Positions 23,540 to 32,386 of a stretch of 64,000 bases of DNA are shown piece by piece. A model generated the notes under the pieces. The model made no database searches and was not told the DNA's origin. It worked only from the letters and a program-made list of their open reading frames with translations. Source of the DNA: JBBBNV01 sp037137075 (lineage in GTDB: Bacteria > Bacillota > Bacilli > Paenibacillales > NBRC-103111). The stretch spans positions 1-64,000 of the forward strand of contig NZ_JBBBNV010000016.1 in NCBI RefSeq assembly GCF_037137075.1, in the 5' to 3' direction. A program made the position numbers and the translations under genes. Numbering within the stretch: position 1 is the first letter of the stretch; each line of letters opens with the position of its first letter.

Positions 23540-25165
23540 ATGCAGCATAAGCTTCATGACGCCCGGCAGCTGGCCTCATATTATTACCGATTGGACAAAA
23601 TTACATATACCGATTCCGGACGGGCTATGTTCCAGCCAAGCCCTTCATTATATACCCTGCTATTGTTTATGGAGGCGGGCGGGGAGATGATTATCGGCGG
23701 ACAAGCCTATCCGCTTCGTCCGCAAAAAATGTTCCTGTTTCCTCCACACATCGAAGCGCTTTTTTCCATTCCGGCCGAGTATCCCGTAACCTATTATGAG
23801 CTGCGGTTTCAGGCGCTGGAGGCGGCGGCGGAGGGACAGTTCCTTCCGGCCAAGCTGGATCAGCCTTATGAGATCGTCGCGACCCATGTCCAGTTTCTTC
23901 TGAAGCTGGCCCATGAAATCGATGACAAGCACAAGAGCGCCGATCCGTGGGATAAAATGCAGGCCAATATTGTGTTTCAGGAAATGATCGTAGCGCTGTT
24001 TAAGGAGGCCGGAAACGAACGGAAGCTGGATGCGGATCAGGCTATCGCCAGCACCATAAGATATATGGAGCAAAATTACGCCTCGGCGGTAACCCGGGAG
24101 AAGCTGGCGGAGCTGGCCGGGATGAGCGCGGACTATTACTCCAAGCTGTTTAAGAAAAAAATAGGCAAAAGCCCGATGGAGCATTTAAACGATATCCGCA
24201 TCAGGCATGCCAAGCAGGCGCTGATTTCATCGCGGAATTCCTTCCGCCACATTGCAGGCAGTGTAGGGTTCAGCGACGAATTTTATTTCAGCCGCAAATT
24301 CAAGGCCGCAACCGGCATTTCCCCGACCAATTATATAAAAAAAATTAAGTATTCCGACCGGATCGCTTCGCTGAAGCACGGGCTTACGGGGCATTTGATG
24401 GTGCTTGGCATCGAGCCGTATGCGGCACTGGTGAATGAGGTATATCCGATTACAACGGAGCTGCGCAATACGATTACTGTTGGCGATTCCAGGCCGGATC
24501 TGGAGAAGCTGATAACGGCGAAGCCGGATTTGATCGTAACCGGCGAATCGCGCGATTACGGCAAATCCCAGAAGGAGAAGCTGTTTGAGCAAATTGCGCC
24601 GACCATGACCTTAGCGTTTTTTGATACATGGCGTACCCACCTTCAATCGATTGCCAGGCTTGTCGGCAAGGAAAGGGAAGCCGATCTGTGGCTGGAGAGC
24701 TACGAGCTGGCGGCAGAAAAGCGCCGGGAGCAGCTTCATCGCCGGCTTGAGGGAGACACCATTCTTGTTCTCGCTATCGGGGAGGGCAAGCTGTGTGTAT
24801 TCGGCCAGCGGAATATCGGGTCGGTGCTTTACGGCGATTTGCAGCTCGGTGTCCCCAAAGGGGTGGAGAACATACCGCATTATAAAGAAATCCGGATCGA
24901 GCAGCTGGCGGATTTCCAGGCTGACCGGATTTTGTTGACCAACTTCAGGAATGACGGATCACCGCAGGTCCGCCAGGCGATCCAGCGGGAGAGAAGCCGT
25001 TTGATCTCGCATGAGGTGTGGCAGGACCTTCGCGCGGTACGCAGCGGGACGGTACATACCATTTTTGAAAGGCAGCATCTCTATACCAGCTATAATTCTC
25101 TTTCCAACCGTCTCTTAATGGACCGGGCGTACAAGCTTCTAATGACGGATTCATCCAAACAGTAG
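23540..25165 (+). CDS. AraC-family regulator fused to a siderophore-binding domain (Btr-like)
   Basis: A 541-residue protein with three parts: an N-terminal cupin-like sensory region (about 1-165), an AraC DNA-binding domain with two helix-turn-helix units (about 175-280; TREKLAELAGMSADYYSKLF and IAGSVGFSDEFYFSRKFKAA), and a C-terminal periplasmic-binding-protein fold (about 285-530) like that of ferric-siderophore receptors. B. subtilis Btr has this design, binds bacillibactin and switches on feuABC. A Fur box precedes the gene and another precedes the next gene, a siderophore-binding lipoprotein, which is the likely target. Confidence 0.9.
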   Translation: MQHKLHDARQLASYYYRLDKITYTDSGRAMFQPSPSLYTLLLFMEAGGEMIIGGQAYPLRPQKMFLFPPHIEALFSIPAEYPVTYYELRFQALEAAAEGQFLPAKLDQPYEIVATHVQFLLKLAHEIDDKHKSADPWDKMQANIVFQEMIVALFKEAGNERKLDADQAIASTIRYMEQNYASAVTREKLAELAGMSADYYSKLFKKKIGKSPMEHLNDIRIRHAKQALISSRNSFRHIAGSVGFSDEFYFSRKFKAATGISPTNYIKKIKYSDRIASLKHGLTGHLMVLGIEPYAALVNEVYPITTELRNTITVGDSRPDLEKLITAKPDLIVTGESRDYGKSQKEKLFEQIAPTMTLAFFDTWRTHLQSIARLVGKEREADLWLESYELAAEKRREQLHRRLEGDTILVLAIGEGKLCVFGQRNIGSVLYGDLQLGVPKGVENIPHYKEIRIEQLADFQADRILLTNFRNDGSPQVRQAIQRERSRLISHEVWQDLRAVRSGTVHTIFERQHLYTSYNSLSNRLLMDRAYKLLMTDSSKQ

Positions 25166-25212
25166 ACGTAAATGTCCATGTTCATCAAGTTCCGATTTCG
25201 TATAATTATTAA

Positions 25213-25227
25213 TGATAATCAATATCA
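25213..25227. promoter_or_regulatory. Fur box upstream of the siderophore-binding lipoprotein
   Basis: TGATAAT, C, AATATCA fits the 7-1-7 Fur repeat with one mismatch, 73 bp upstream of the lipoprotein start. Confidence 0.65.
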
Positions 25228-25300
25228 ATCAAGCGGTTCGAGCGACGGACAAGCGTCATTCTGAAGCAAGCCGCCTGGTTCAAGAGAAAGGAACGGGGAC

Positions 25301-26299
25301 ATGTTGAGGGGAAGCAAGCTAGTGCTGATTATCACGGCTATGGTCATGCTGATGATCGGGGTGATGGGCTGCGGGGCGAGCGGCACCGCAGATTCACAGA
25401 AGCAAGCAACGGCAGGAAGCGGGGCAGAAAACGGCTCAGCCGCCAAGCCGGACGATGAGGTGCGCCTCATCAAGCATGAGATGGGCACGACTGAAATGAA
25501 AGGAACGCCCAAACGCGTCGTCACGCTGTATCAAGGCGGCACGGATGTGGTGGTGGCCTTGGGCGTGAAGCCTGTCGGTGTCGTGCAGGCGCATGGGGAT
25601 AAGCCGGTTTACGATTATTTGAAAAATGAGCTGGAAGGCGTTCAGCTGCTCGGACTGGAAACGCAGCCGAACCTGGAGGAAATTTATAAGCTGAAGCCGG
25701 ATTTGATCATTACGTCCAAATTCCGTCATGAAGCCATTAACGATCAATTGTCGAAGATTGCCCCGACCGTAATGGTCAAGGAGCTGTATGAATGGAAAGA
25801 AGGCCTGCAGCTGGCGGGCGAAGCCCTGAACCGGCAGGACGAGGCGAAGAGGCTGCTGGCGGACTGGGATAAACGGGTGGTTGATTTTAAAGCCAAAATG
25901 GGAGCGCGGCTCCCGATTGAAATTGCCATTATGAATTTCCGTTCGGATCATGCCCGGGTTTATTATATGGGCTACGCCGGCAAAATTCTTCAGGAGCTGG
26001 GCTTCACCCGTCCTCCGGGGCATGACAAGGACGTGTGGGGTACCAAGCTGAGCTCCAAAGAGAGCATCCCGGATTTGAACGCGGAGATGATCGTCAATTT
26101 CTATACCGGTACGGATACCAAGGCAATGGAGAAAACCTATGAAGAATGGACAAGCCATCCGCTTTGGAAAAATCTCGAAGCCTATAAAAGGAATCAAATT
26201 TATATGGTGGATGAGGTCAATTGGAATTTGGCCGGGGGTTATTTGACGGCCCACAAGCTGCTGGATGAGCTGTATGATATTTTCAAGCTGCAGAAGTAA
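25301..26299 (+). CDS. Iron-siderophore ABC transporter substrate-binding lipoprotein
   Basis: A 332-residue lipoprotein. The signal peptide ends in the lipobox VMGC (Cys24), followed by a Ser/Gly/Ala-rich tether. The mature part is a class III binding protein (TPKRVVTLYQGGTDVVVALG, PNLEEIYKLKPDLIITS, AGGYLTAHKLLDELYDIF), as in YfiY/YhfQ-type ferric hydroxamate or citrate receptors. It captures ferric siderophore outside the membrane. No permease or ATPase gene is adjacent, so it must use partners encoded elsewhere. A Fur box and the Btr-like regulator gene upstream fit iron-limited, siderophore-induced expression. Confidence 0.92.
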   Translation: MLRGSKLVLIITAMVMLMIGVMGCGASGTADSQKQATAGSGAENGSAAKPDDEVRLIKHEMGTTEMKGTPKRVVTLYQGGTDVVVALGVKPVGVVQAHGDKPVYDYLKNELEGVQLLGLETQPNLEEIYKLKPDLIITSKFRHEAINDQLSKIAPTVMVKELYEWKEGLQLAGEALNRQDEAKRLLADWDKRVVDFKAKMGARLPIEIAIMNFRSDHARVYYMGYAGKILQELGFTRPPGHDKDVWGTKLSSKESIPDLNAEMIVNFYTGTDTKAMEKTYEEWTSHPLWKNLEAYKRNQIYMVDEVNWNLAGGYLTAHKLLDELYDIFKLQK

Positions 26300-26906
26300 G
26301 GCCAAGAGGGAGAAAAGAGAGGGAAGTCGACTCGTCTTTTCTCTTTTTTTACGGCACAAAGCCCGTTCTCTAAAGCATGAGATGAAAAGAGGGGGAGGTG
26401 TGTTTCATTTTTTATCGAGTTCAACAGGGAAGGCTGCCGCGAGCTGCTGCTCGTGCTGCTGACTGCGTTTGTTTCGAGCCTTGTTTTCGGCATAACCTCC
26501 CGATTCCGCTTGAAGCCGGGACGCTTCAGACTGTATTCCGGATGGGCTGCCGCATTACCGTGGACCCGCTGCTCGGGACGCCGCTATGCATTCCGCACCG
26601 CAAGGGAAGGAAGCTGATCTACGGCCGGGAAGAAGGACGCAGAGCTTGTGCCATAGCCGGATCACGGTGACAAGAAAGAGGCTCGCTCCCTCCGCTTTTA
26701 CCTTTTTGGCCCGGCCCGCCAGAATGAAAATCAGGTATGACTTGTACGGAACTTATGGTAAGCTGTACCTGTGCCAGTTTGTTTTTTTGATCTGATGCCG
26801 CTTTAAACCAAGACGCAAACCGAGTACAATGAAGCTAGAACTGCAATGAATCCGTTTTCATCGTTCCAAGGAATGTCTACAATCCAGCGGAAGGAAGGTC
26901 AAATGG
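26300..26906. other. Intergenic region with a weak terminator and no recognised gene
   Basis: A hairpin with a T7 run (about 26307-26348) ends the lipoprotein transcript. A 90-codon GTG frame at 26398-26670 is open but its purine tract touches the start codon, it is rich in Cys/Arg and I recognise no family, so it is not called as a gene. Confidence 0.5.
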
Positions 26907-27185
26907 ATGAATCTCATTGTTACTCCGGCAGCTGCATTTTGTTTCTTGAATGAGTGGGGCTATCAGGCGGGGGACTGTATTCGGCTGTACGTGCGTTATG
27001 CCGGCGAAGGCGGAAATGAGCCTTTCCGGCTCGGTATTGCCAAGGATGTGCCCTATGAAGCCGGGATTAGTGCCCAAACCGGCAAAATGACCTTTTATAT
27101 GGAAAGCAGTGACATGTGGTTTTTGGACGGGAAGACGCTGACGGTAGACTGCCGGGGGGAGGACATTGAGTTTCGTCTGGCCTGA
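26907..27185 (+). CDS. HesB/YadR/YfhF-family protein (YneR-like)
   Basis: A 92-residue protein of the HesB-like superfamily: MNLIVTPAAAFCFLNEWGY, then GDCIRLYVRYAGEGG and ESSDMWFLDGKTLTVDC. IscA/SufA proteins carry three conserved cysteines for Fe-S cluster binding; that arrangement is not seen here, so a classical Fe-S scaffold role is doubtful, as for YneR. AAGGAAGG precedes the ATG at about 8 bp. Forty bp separate it from the following SDR gene, so they may be co-transcribed. Confidence 0.75.
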   Translation: MNLIVTPAAAFCFLNEWGYQAGDCIRLYVRYAGEGGNEPFRLGIAKDVPYEAGISAQTGKMTFYMESSDMWFLDGKTLTVDCRGEDIEFRLA

Positions 27186-27224
27186 TACCTGAAGCGTACG
27201 AGACATCAGGAGGAGGAGAGAAAC

Positions 27225-27983
27225 ATGCTGTCCGGAAAAAAATTAAACGGTTCCGTTGCGCTGGTGACGGGGGGCTCCAGGGGGCTCGGCCGCTGGATTT
27301 GCAAGGCCCTGGCCGACGAGGGCACCAGCGTGGCAGTGAATTACAACAGCAGCTCCGCCGATGCTGAGCGGACGGTAGAGCTGATTCAAGAGGCCGGAGG
27401 CAAGGCGGCGGCCTTCCGCGCCGACGTTACACAGGAAGCCGGCGTCGAAGGGCTGATGGACCAAATCAGCAAGCATTTCGGGCGTCCGGTCGATATTTTG
27501 GTCAACAATGCGACAGGACCGCAGCCAATGCTGTCTATCGAGGAGAGTACATGGGAGCTGTATTTGGACCAGCTTCATTTCTTTGTGAAGGCGCCGCTGC
27601 TGCTGGTGAAGGCCGTGCTGCCGCATATGAAGGCCCAAGGCCGCGGAAGCATTATCAATATTGGCAGTGAGGTCGTTCAGCTGGGCAATCCGAATTTCTC
27701 CAGCTATGTCACGGCTAAATCGTCCATGATTGGCATGACTCGTTCGTGGGCGAGCGAGCTCGGCCCGTCCGGCATCCGCGTCAACCTGATCGCACCCGGC
27801 TGGATTCCTGTGGAACGCCATGAAGGCGTTCAGACGGATCATTACAGCAAGCAGGTGCCGCTCAGAAAAATGGGAGAGCCCAGCGATATCGCATCGGCCA
27901 TTGTCTTCCTGGCTTCGGAAGATGCCAAGTTTATTACCGGTCAGTGCCTGTCTGTCAACGGCGGAATGACCTTCGGAATTTAA
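27225..27983 (+). CDS. SDR oxidoreductase (FabG-like)
   Basis: A 252-residue classical short-chain dehydrogenase. TGGSRGLGRW binds NADP(H), DILVNNATGP is the structural motif, S (INIGSEV) and Y-x3-K (SSYVTAKSSMIG) form the catalytic set, and ITGQCLSVNGGMTFGI is the usual C-terminus. The start is supported by AGGAGGAGGAG. It reduces a keto group on an unknown substrate. Probably a second gene behind the HesB-like one; a strong terminator follows. Confidence 0.88.
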   Translation: MLSGKKLNGSVALVTGGSRGLGRWICKALADEGTSVAVNYNSSSADAERTVELIQEAGGKAAAFRADVTQEAGVEGLMDQISKHFGRPVDILVNNATGPQPMLSIEESTWELYLDQLHFFVKAPLLLVKAVLPHMKAQGRGSIINIGSEVVQLGNPNFSSYVTAKSSMIGMTRSWASELGPSGIRVNLIAPGWIPVERHEGVQTDHYSKQVPLRKMGEPSDIASAIVFLASEDAKFITGQCLSVNGGMTFGI

Positions 27984-27988
27984 TAGGC

Positions 27989-28027
27989 CGGGACTCGCTC
28001 GCAAGCCGAAGCGAGTCCCGTTTGTTT
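27989..28027 (+). terminator. Terminator after the SDR gene
   Basis: CGGGACTCGCT and AGCGAGTCCCG form a perfect 11-bp stem followed by TTTGTTT. Confidence 0.85.
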
Positions 28028-28060
28028 ACTTTTATTTCTAGCGGAGAAAGCGGGAGTTCA

Positions 28061-28955
28061 ATGATACTGAATGAAGAAATTCAAATCCGGGATCCGTTCG
28101 TCCTCCCCGTAGAGAAGGAAGGAACCTATTATTTGTTCGGCAGCACGGACAAAAATATTTGGGGGCCGGGTACCGGCTTTGACGCGTATGTCGGGACGGA
28201 TCTGAAGCAGTGGGAGGGTCCCTTTCCCGTGTTTCGTCCCGGCGAGGGCTTTTATTCGGAACGGAATTTCTGGGCGCCGGAGGTGCACGAGTACAAAGGA
28301 CGCTATTACATGCTTGCCACCTTCCGGCGGAAGGACAATCAACTGCTGGGTACAGCCGTACTGGTATCGGACAGCCTGCTTGGCCCGTATGAGCCGCACA
28401 GTGACGGCCCTGTGACTCCCGAGGATTGGTGCTGCCTTGACTGACGGCACCTTGTTTGTGGACGACAGCGGACAGCCATGGATGGTATTTTGCCACGAGT
28501 GGCAGCAGGTAGGCGACGGCGAGGTGTGCGCAGTCCGGCTAACGGCAGATTTAACGTCCGCTGCCGGAGCGCCCGTGGTGTTATTTTGCGCTTCCGAGGC
28601 GCCGTGGACGACGCCGTTCATCTCGGAGAAATACCAGGATCAATTGAACTATGTTACGGATGGCCCGTTTTTGTTTCGTGCGGCGTCGGGGGCGCTGCTG
28701 ATGCTGTGGGCCAGCTTCATTAACAACACCTACGCGCTGGGCATTGCCGTCTCGGCAAACGGGCAGATTACGGGGCCGTGGGTTCAGGAAGATCAGGCCT
28801 TGTTCCAGAGTGACGGAGGGCATGGCATGGTATTCCGGGCATTCGACGGCCGGCTGGTGCTGGCCATTCACGCTCCGAACCGTACGCCGAACGAGCGGCC
28901 GCACTTTTTTGAGCTGGAGGAGCATGAGCGGAGTTTTTCGTTGAAGCAGGTTTAA
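28061..28955 (+). pseudogene. GH43-family glycoside hydrolase split by a 4-bp duplication
   Basis: The first part (28061-28444) contains the family 43 base region IQIRDPFVLPVEKEG and FWAPEVHEYKGRYYMLATF. The second part (28437-28955), one frame away, continues DGTLFVDDSGQPWMVFCHEW to the C-terminus. At the junction (28438-28445) TGAC occurs twice in tandem; with one copy the frame reads DWCCLDGTLF and is continuous, about 297 residues. The break lies at a conserved Asp position. The fragments are unlikely to work alone. It would be an intracellular arabinosidase/xylosidase-like enzyme, as there is no signal peptide. The start ATG at 28061 follows GCGGGAG. Confidence 0.8.
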
Positions 28956-28977
28956 ACTCAGGGCGCAAGGCAAGGCT

Positions 28978-29008
28978 CCCCTTTGCCGGGTAGGCGAAGG
29001 GGTTTTTG
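28978..29008 (+). terminator. Terminator after the GH43 gene
   Basis: CCCCTTTGCC and GGCGAAGGGG arms are followed by TTTTTG. Confidence 0.8.
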
Positions 29009-29570
29009 TTATGTACGCTTACGGCAGGTGATTTTCTGCGGTAAGGCTGTACTCTGAACAGGCAGAAACAACGGCCATCCGGGGAATCAAATCATCTCCA
29101 GCGTGGAGCCGGAAGCTGCGACCAGCTGAAACAAGCTGCAGGCAAACCAACGGCAAGCTCTTGCCCGAGTCACCGGAAGGGAACAAACGGTAGGCCGGCC
29201 GGGAAGCGCTTTTCCAGGTTCCCCTGTGTGTGCCGTGAGGAAAACGCCGGCATTTTTACAGTAAAGAGGTGCATAGTTATAATACAGCTGCTCCCGCTTA
29301 TTTCTGTCTATAAAATAACTGGAGGGCTCTTTTCTTCGTTATATGCCCGCTAATCGAAGAACTTCAAATTTCTGGAAGCTTACAATCCGCTGATAAAATA
29401 GAAAGAATTGTAGAAATTTCTTGGTGAATAAAAAGATGATTCTGAAGTTATGGGTATAAAGGACCTTTATTTTTGTTGGAAAATAAAAAAAATTCCTCTG
29501 TATATGAAAATTAATGGGTATTTATACCTATTTTATTTGAAATAATGGAAAAATTTATTCGTTTTTGCAA
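29009..29570. other. Intergenic region, AT-rich in its right half
   Basis: No gene was recognised. From about 29280 the sequence becomes markedly AT-rich compared with its surroundings. This continues to the promoter of the next gene, and suggests either a regulatory upstream region or decayed DNA. Confidence 0.5.
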
Positions 29571-29599
29571 TTGACAATAACTGCATATCGGTTTATGAT
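29571..29599 (+). promoter_or_regulatory. Sigma-A promoter of the small membrane protein gene
   Basis: A perfect TTGACA box and TATGAT are separated by 17 bp, about 45 bp upstream of the GTG start. Confidence 0.8.
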
Positions 29600-29643
29600 T
29601 TCATTTGTATCAGGAAAACAATTACATATAAGGAGAGGTTATA

Positions 29644-29943
29644 GTGAATCCACAACCTTCAACCAACCCTGGCTTTCAAGCAGCGAATGCTCAAACAGCG
29701 CCAGTTTTGACTGTAAAAGATTGGTTTATTACGTACCTGATTACTTTCATTCCTATCGTGAACATCATTATGCTGTTTGTCTGGGGGTTCGGCGGCGACA
29801 CAAACCCGTCGAAGGCTAACTGGGCCAAAGCAGCACTGCTGTGGCTGCTTATCAGTATTGTTGTTTCGATTATTTTTTATGTTGTATTCGCTGTTTTACT
29901 TGCCGGGATTTTCGGTGCTGCTATGAATTCGTCAAACTTCTAA
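29644..29943 (+). CDS. Small two-helix membrane protein, 99 aa
   Basis: A Gln/Asn/Pro-rich head (MNPQPSTNPGFQAANAQ) is followed by VKDWFITYLITFIPIVNIIM, a conserved loop GGDTNPSKANWAKA and a second long hydrophobic helix. This layout is common among unnamed membrane proteins of Bacillales and Clostridia. The function is unknown. The GTG start has AAGGAGAGG upstream and a strong sigma-A promoter, so the gene is probably well expressed. A terminator follows directly. Confidence 0.8.
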   Translation: MNPQPSTNPGFQAANAQTAPVLTVKDWFITYLITFIPIVNIIMLFVWGFGGDTNPSKANWAKAALLWLLISIVVSIIFYVVFAVLLAGIFGAAMNSSNF

Positions 29944-29968
29944 GCCAATAAGCCAATAAGAAACAGAT

Positions 29969-30000
29969 AGCTGTCGACGATAAGGTCGGCAGCTTTTTTT
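29969..30000 (+). terminator. Terminator
   Basis: AGCTGTCGAC and GTCGGCAGCT arms with a short loop are followed by seven T residues. Confidence 0.85.
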
Positions 30001-30217
30001 ACTCTCGCCTGAACGGAACGGGCAGTGTTATCGTCTGCTCTTTGATCCCCATTGTAATAAAAAAAATTTATACTTGAACAAAAATTGAGATCTGGATAGC
30101 GTGCTCTTATCCCGTTGATGGCGCCTTTAGATTTACAAAAAAATAGTAAATGAAGCGGATAACTGATGAATGGGAACGGAAAAAACAATTATAGTAAAAC
30201 GGGGACTATTCATTTTT

Positions 30218-30225
30218 GATATAAT
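30218..30225 (+). promoter_or_regulatory. Extended -10 promoter of the capA-like gene
   Basis: TGATATAAT (extended -10) lies about 50 bp upstream of the start. No clear -35 box is visible, which is acceptable for extended -10 promoters. Confidence 0.45.
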
Positions 30226-30274
30226 AGTAGACGGAGAAATTTGTTTACTACATTCATAGAGGAGATTATCGCAC

Positions 30275-31621
30275 ATGAGCCTGTCACGGACGGAACGCCG
30301 CGAGTTGGAGCGCCAGCGGAGGCGGCGCCGGAACAGCCGCTTGTTCGCCGGTCTGCTCGCCCTTATCGGCCTGCTTTTGATTGCGGCTGTCGTTTTACTG
30401 GGCTATAACATCCTCATGTCCAGGCCTGCGCTGCCAGCGTCCAGCGGCATTGAAGCCGGCGCCGGCATGGATGAGGCTGCATCCGCAGGACAGCAAGCCG
30501 GAGGCTCCTCCCAAGGCCAGGCGCGGGTCGGGAATTCTTCCGGCAGCAAGCCGGAGACCGCCGTTCCTACAGAAGGCGCAGCCCGGAACGGGAATGCTTC
30601 CGGTATAGGCACGGCTGGACAAGGTGCGGCCGGAGGCGGCGCGTCTGTGCCGGAGAAAGCTTCCTCAGGCGATGAGCCGCGTGTGACCATGGCGTTTGTC
30701 GGTGATGTAATGTGGGCGAGCACGGTAGAGGATGTGCTGAAGCGCAGCGGCTACGATTATCCTTATCTGGAGGTGCGGGAGCTGCTTCAGAAGGCGGATA
30801 TCAGCATTGCCAACCTGGAGACGCCTGTAACGGACAGGGGCAAAGGAACGGGTGTAAATGCTTATGAGTACAAGTCTTCACCCAAGGCGCTCTCCGCCTT
30901 CAAAGAAGCGGGATTCGATGTGGTGAACCTGGCCAATAATCATATTTTGGACTACGGCGTGACGGGACTGCTGGATACGATAAAGCATTTGGATGCGCAT
31001 GGCCTGCGCTATTTCGGAGCCGGCTCCAATATCGAGGCGGCCTATGAGCCCGCTATATTGGAAGTAAACGGGTTTAACATCGCCTTTCTCGGCTTCAGCC
31101 GGTTTATTCCCGTCGCATCCTGGAAGGCCGGAAAAAACCAGGCCGGCGTTGCGGAAACATACAGCACCATCCTGCCGCTGGAGGCGATCCGCAAAGCCAA
31201 GGCAGCGGCGGATTTTGTCATCGTTGTCCCGCATTGGGGCGTAGAGCGCGAAGATACACCGGCGAATTACCAAAAAAATTTAGCTTATCAATATATTGAT
31301 GCCGGGGCGGATCTCATCGTCGGAGGACATCCGCACGTGCTGCAAGGGTTTGAGACGTACAAGGGCAAATGGATAGCCTACAGTCTGGGTAATTTCATCT
31401 TCACCAAAAACCCGCTTGCCAAAACGTGGGATTCGGCAATTTTACAGGCAAGCTGCGGCAAAATCTCCGGCTGTTCCCTGAATGTCGTTCCCGTGCTTAC
31501 CGAGCTGGCGAATCCGAAGCCGCTGGAAGGAGAAGCGGCCGCGAAGCTGCTGGCGCGATTAAGCAGTCTTTCAATCAATGCCAAGGTGCTGCCGGACGGT
31601 TCTGTCCGGGCCAAGGAATAG
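30275..31621 (+). CDS. CapA-family protein (PGA/capsule-type metallophosphatase fold)
   Basis: A 448-residue protein with a very basic N-terminus (RRELERQRRRRRNSR), one membrane anchor at about 23-46, an 85-residue Gly/Ala/Ser linker, and an extracellular CapA domain (about 137-390). Visible motifs are MAFVGDVMWASTVED, ADISIANLETPVTDRG, NLANNHILDYG and VGGHPHVLQGFE, which belong to the calcineurin-like metal site. CapA proteins take part in poly-gamma-glutamate capsule synthesis, but no capB/C genes are here, so the role may be different. The start has AGAGGAG. The next gene begins 10 bp after its stop. Confidence 0.88.
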   Translation: MSLSRTERRELERQRRRRRNSRLFAGLLALIGLLLIAAVVLLGYNILMSRPALPASSGIEAGAGMDEAASAGQQAGGSSQGQARVGNSSGSKPETAVPTEGAARNGNASGIGTAGQGAAGGGASVPEKASSGDEPRVTMAFVGDVMWASTVEDVLKRSGYDYPYLEVRELLQKADISIANLETPVTDRGKGTGVNAYEYKSSPKALSAFKEAGFDVVNLANNHILDYGVTGLLDTIKHLDAHGLRYFGAGSNIEAAYEPAILEVNGFNIAFLGFSRFIPVASWKAGKNQAGVAETYSTILPLEAIRKAKAAADFVIVVPHWGVEREDTPANYQKNLAYQYIDAGADLIVGGHPHVLQGFETYKGKWIAYSLGNFIFTKNPLAKTWDSAILQASCGKISGCSLNVVPVLTELANPKPLEGEAAAKLLARLSSLSINAKVLPDGSVRAKE

Positions 31622-31631
31622 GAGGACGCCG

Positions 31632-32351
31632 ATGGTTGCAAATCCGTGCTTTGCTCACCGGGGCTGGTCAGGACGGGCTCCGGAAAATACGATGGCGGCG
31701 TTTCGAATGGCGCTTGGTAATTCCCGTGTGACCGGAATAGAGCTTGATGTTCAGCTCAGCCGGGACGGCCAGCCCGTCGTCATTCATGATTATACGCTGG
31801 AACGGACGACCGACGGGTCAGGCTGGGTTAAGGATACAACTTTTACGGAGCTTGCACGGCTGGATGCAGGAAGCTGGTACAGCCCCGCATTCGCCAAGGA
31901 ACGGATTCCGCATCTTGATGAGGTGCTGCGTTTGGCGAAGCATCGTACGATGCTCAACCTTGAGCTGAAAACAACGGGCGGTCTGTATCCGGAGCTTGCC
32001 TCCGTTGTCGCGGAGCGCATCATCCGGAACGGGATGGAGCAGCAGGTGGTGGTAACCTCCTTTGATCATGAGGCCGCCCGGCAAGTTCACTCGCTGGCCC
32101 CGGCTATCAGGACCGGGCTGCTTTTTGAGGGGCTGCCGCCAATGAGCAAGGAACAGCTTGCGGCGGCGGGAGCAGCCATGCTTTCCGTTCATTACCGCTT
32201 CATTACCAGAGAGCTGGCGGATTGGTGTGAGGCGCAGCAAATCGGCTTGATGGCGTGGACGGTGGACGAACCGGAAGCTATCCAGGCCTTGGCCGCATGG
32301 AGCCCTGCTATTTGGATATGTACGAATCATCCTGATCGGCTGTTGACCTAA
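31632..32351 (+). CDS. Glycerophosphodiester phosphodiesterase
   Basis: A 239-residue cytoplasmic GDPD TIM barrel. NPCFAHRGWSGRAPENTMAA holds the catalytic His and Arg, GIELDVQLSRDG the metal-binding Glu and Asp, and VVIHDYTLERTTDG the second His. LNLELKTTG and MAWTVDEPEAIQAL complete the family pattern. It hydrolyses glycerophosphodiesters to glycerol-3-phosphate and an alcohol. GGAGG is 7 bp before the ATG at 31632; the open frame extends upstream inside capA but without support. Probably co-transcribed with the capA-like gene. Confidence 0.92.
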   Translation: MVANPCFAHRGWSGRAPENTMAAFRMALGNSRVTGIELDVQLSRDGQPVVIHDYTLERTTDGSGWVKDTTFTELARLDAGSWYSPAFAKERIPHLDEVLRLAKHRTMLNLELKTTGGLYPELASVVAERIIRNGMEQQVVVTSFDHEAARQVHSLAPAIRTGLLFEGLPPMSKEQLAAAGAAMLSVHYRFITRELADWCEAQQIGLMAWTVDEPEAIQALAAWSPAIWICTNHPDRLLT

Positions 32352-32386
32352 AATTTATATTTCGGTACTCAAGGAGGGAAAACGAT

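Noticed and set aside
26398..26670. A 90-codon GTG frame after the siderophore lipoprotein
   Set aside because: The purine tract touches the start codon, composition is Cys/Arg-rich without a recognisable fold, and no family comes to mind.
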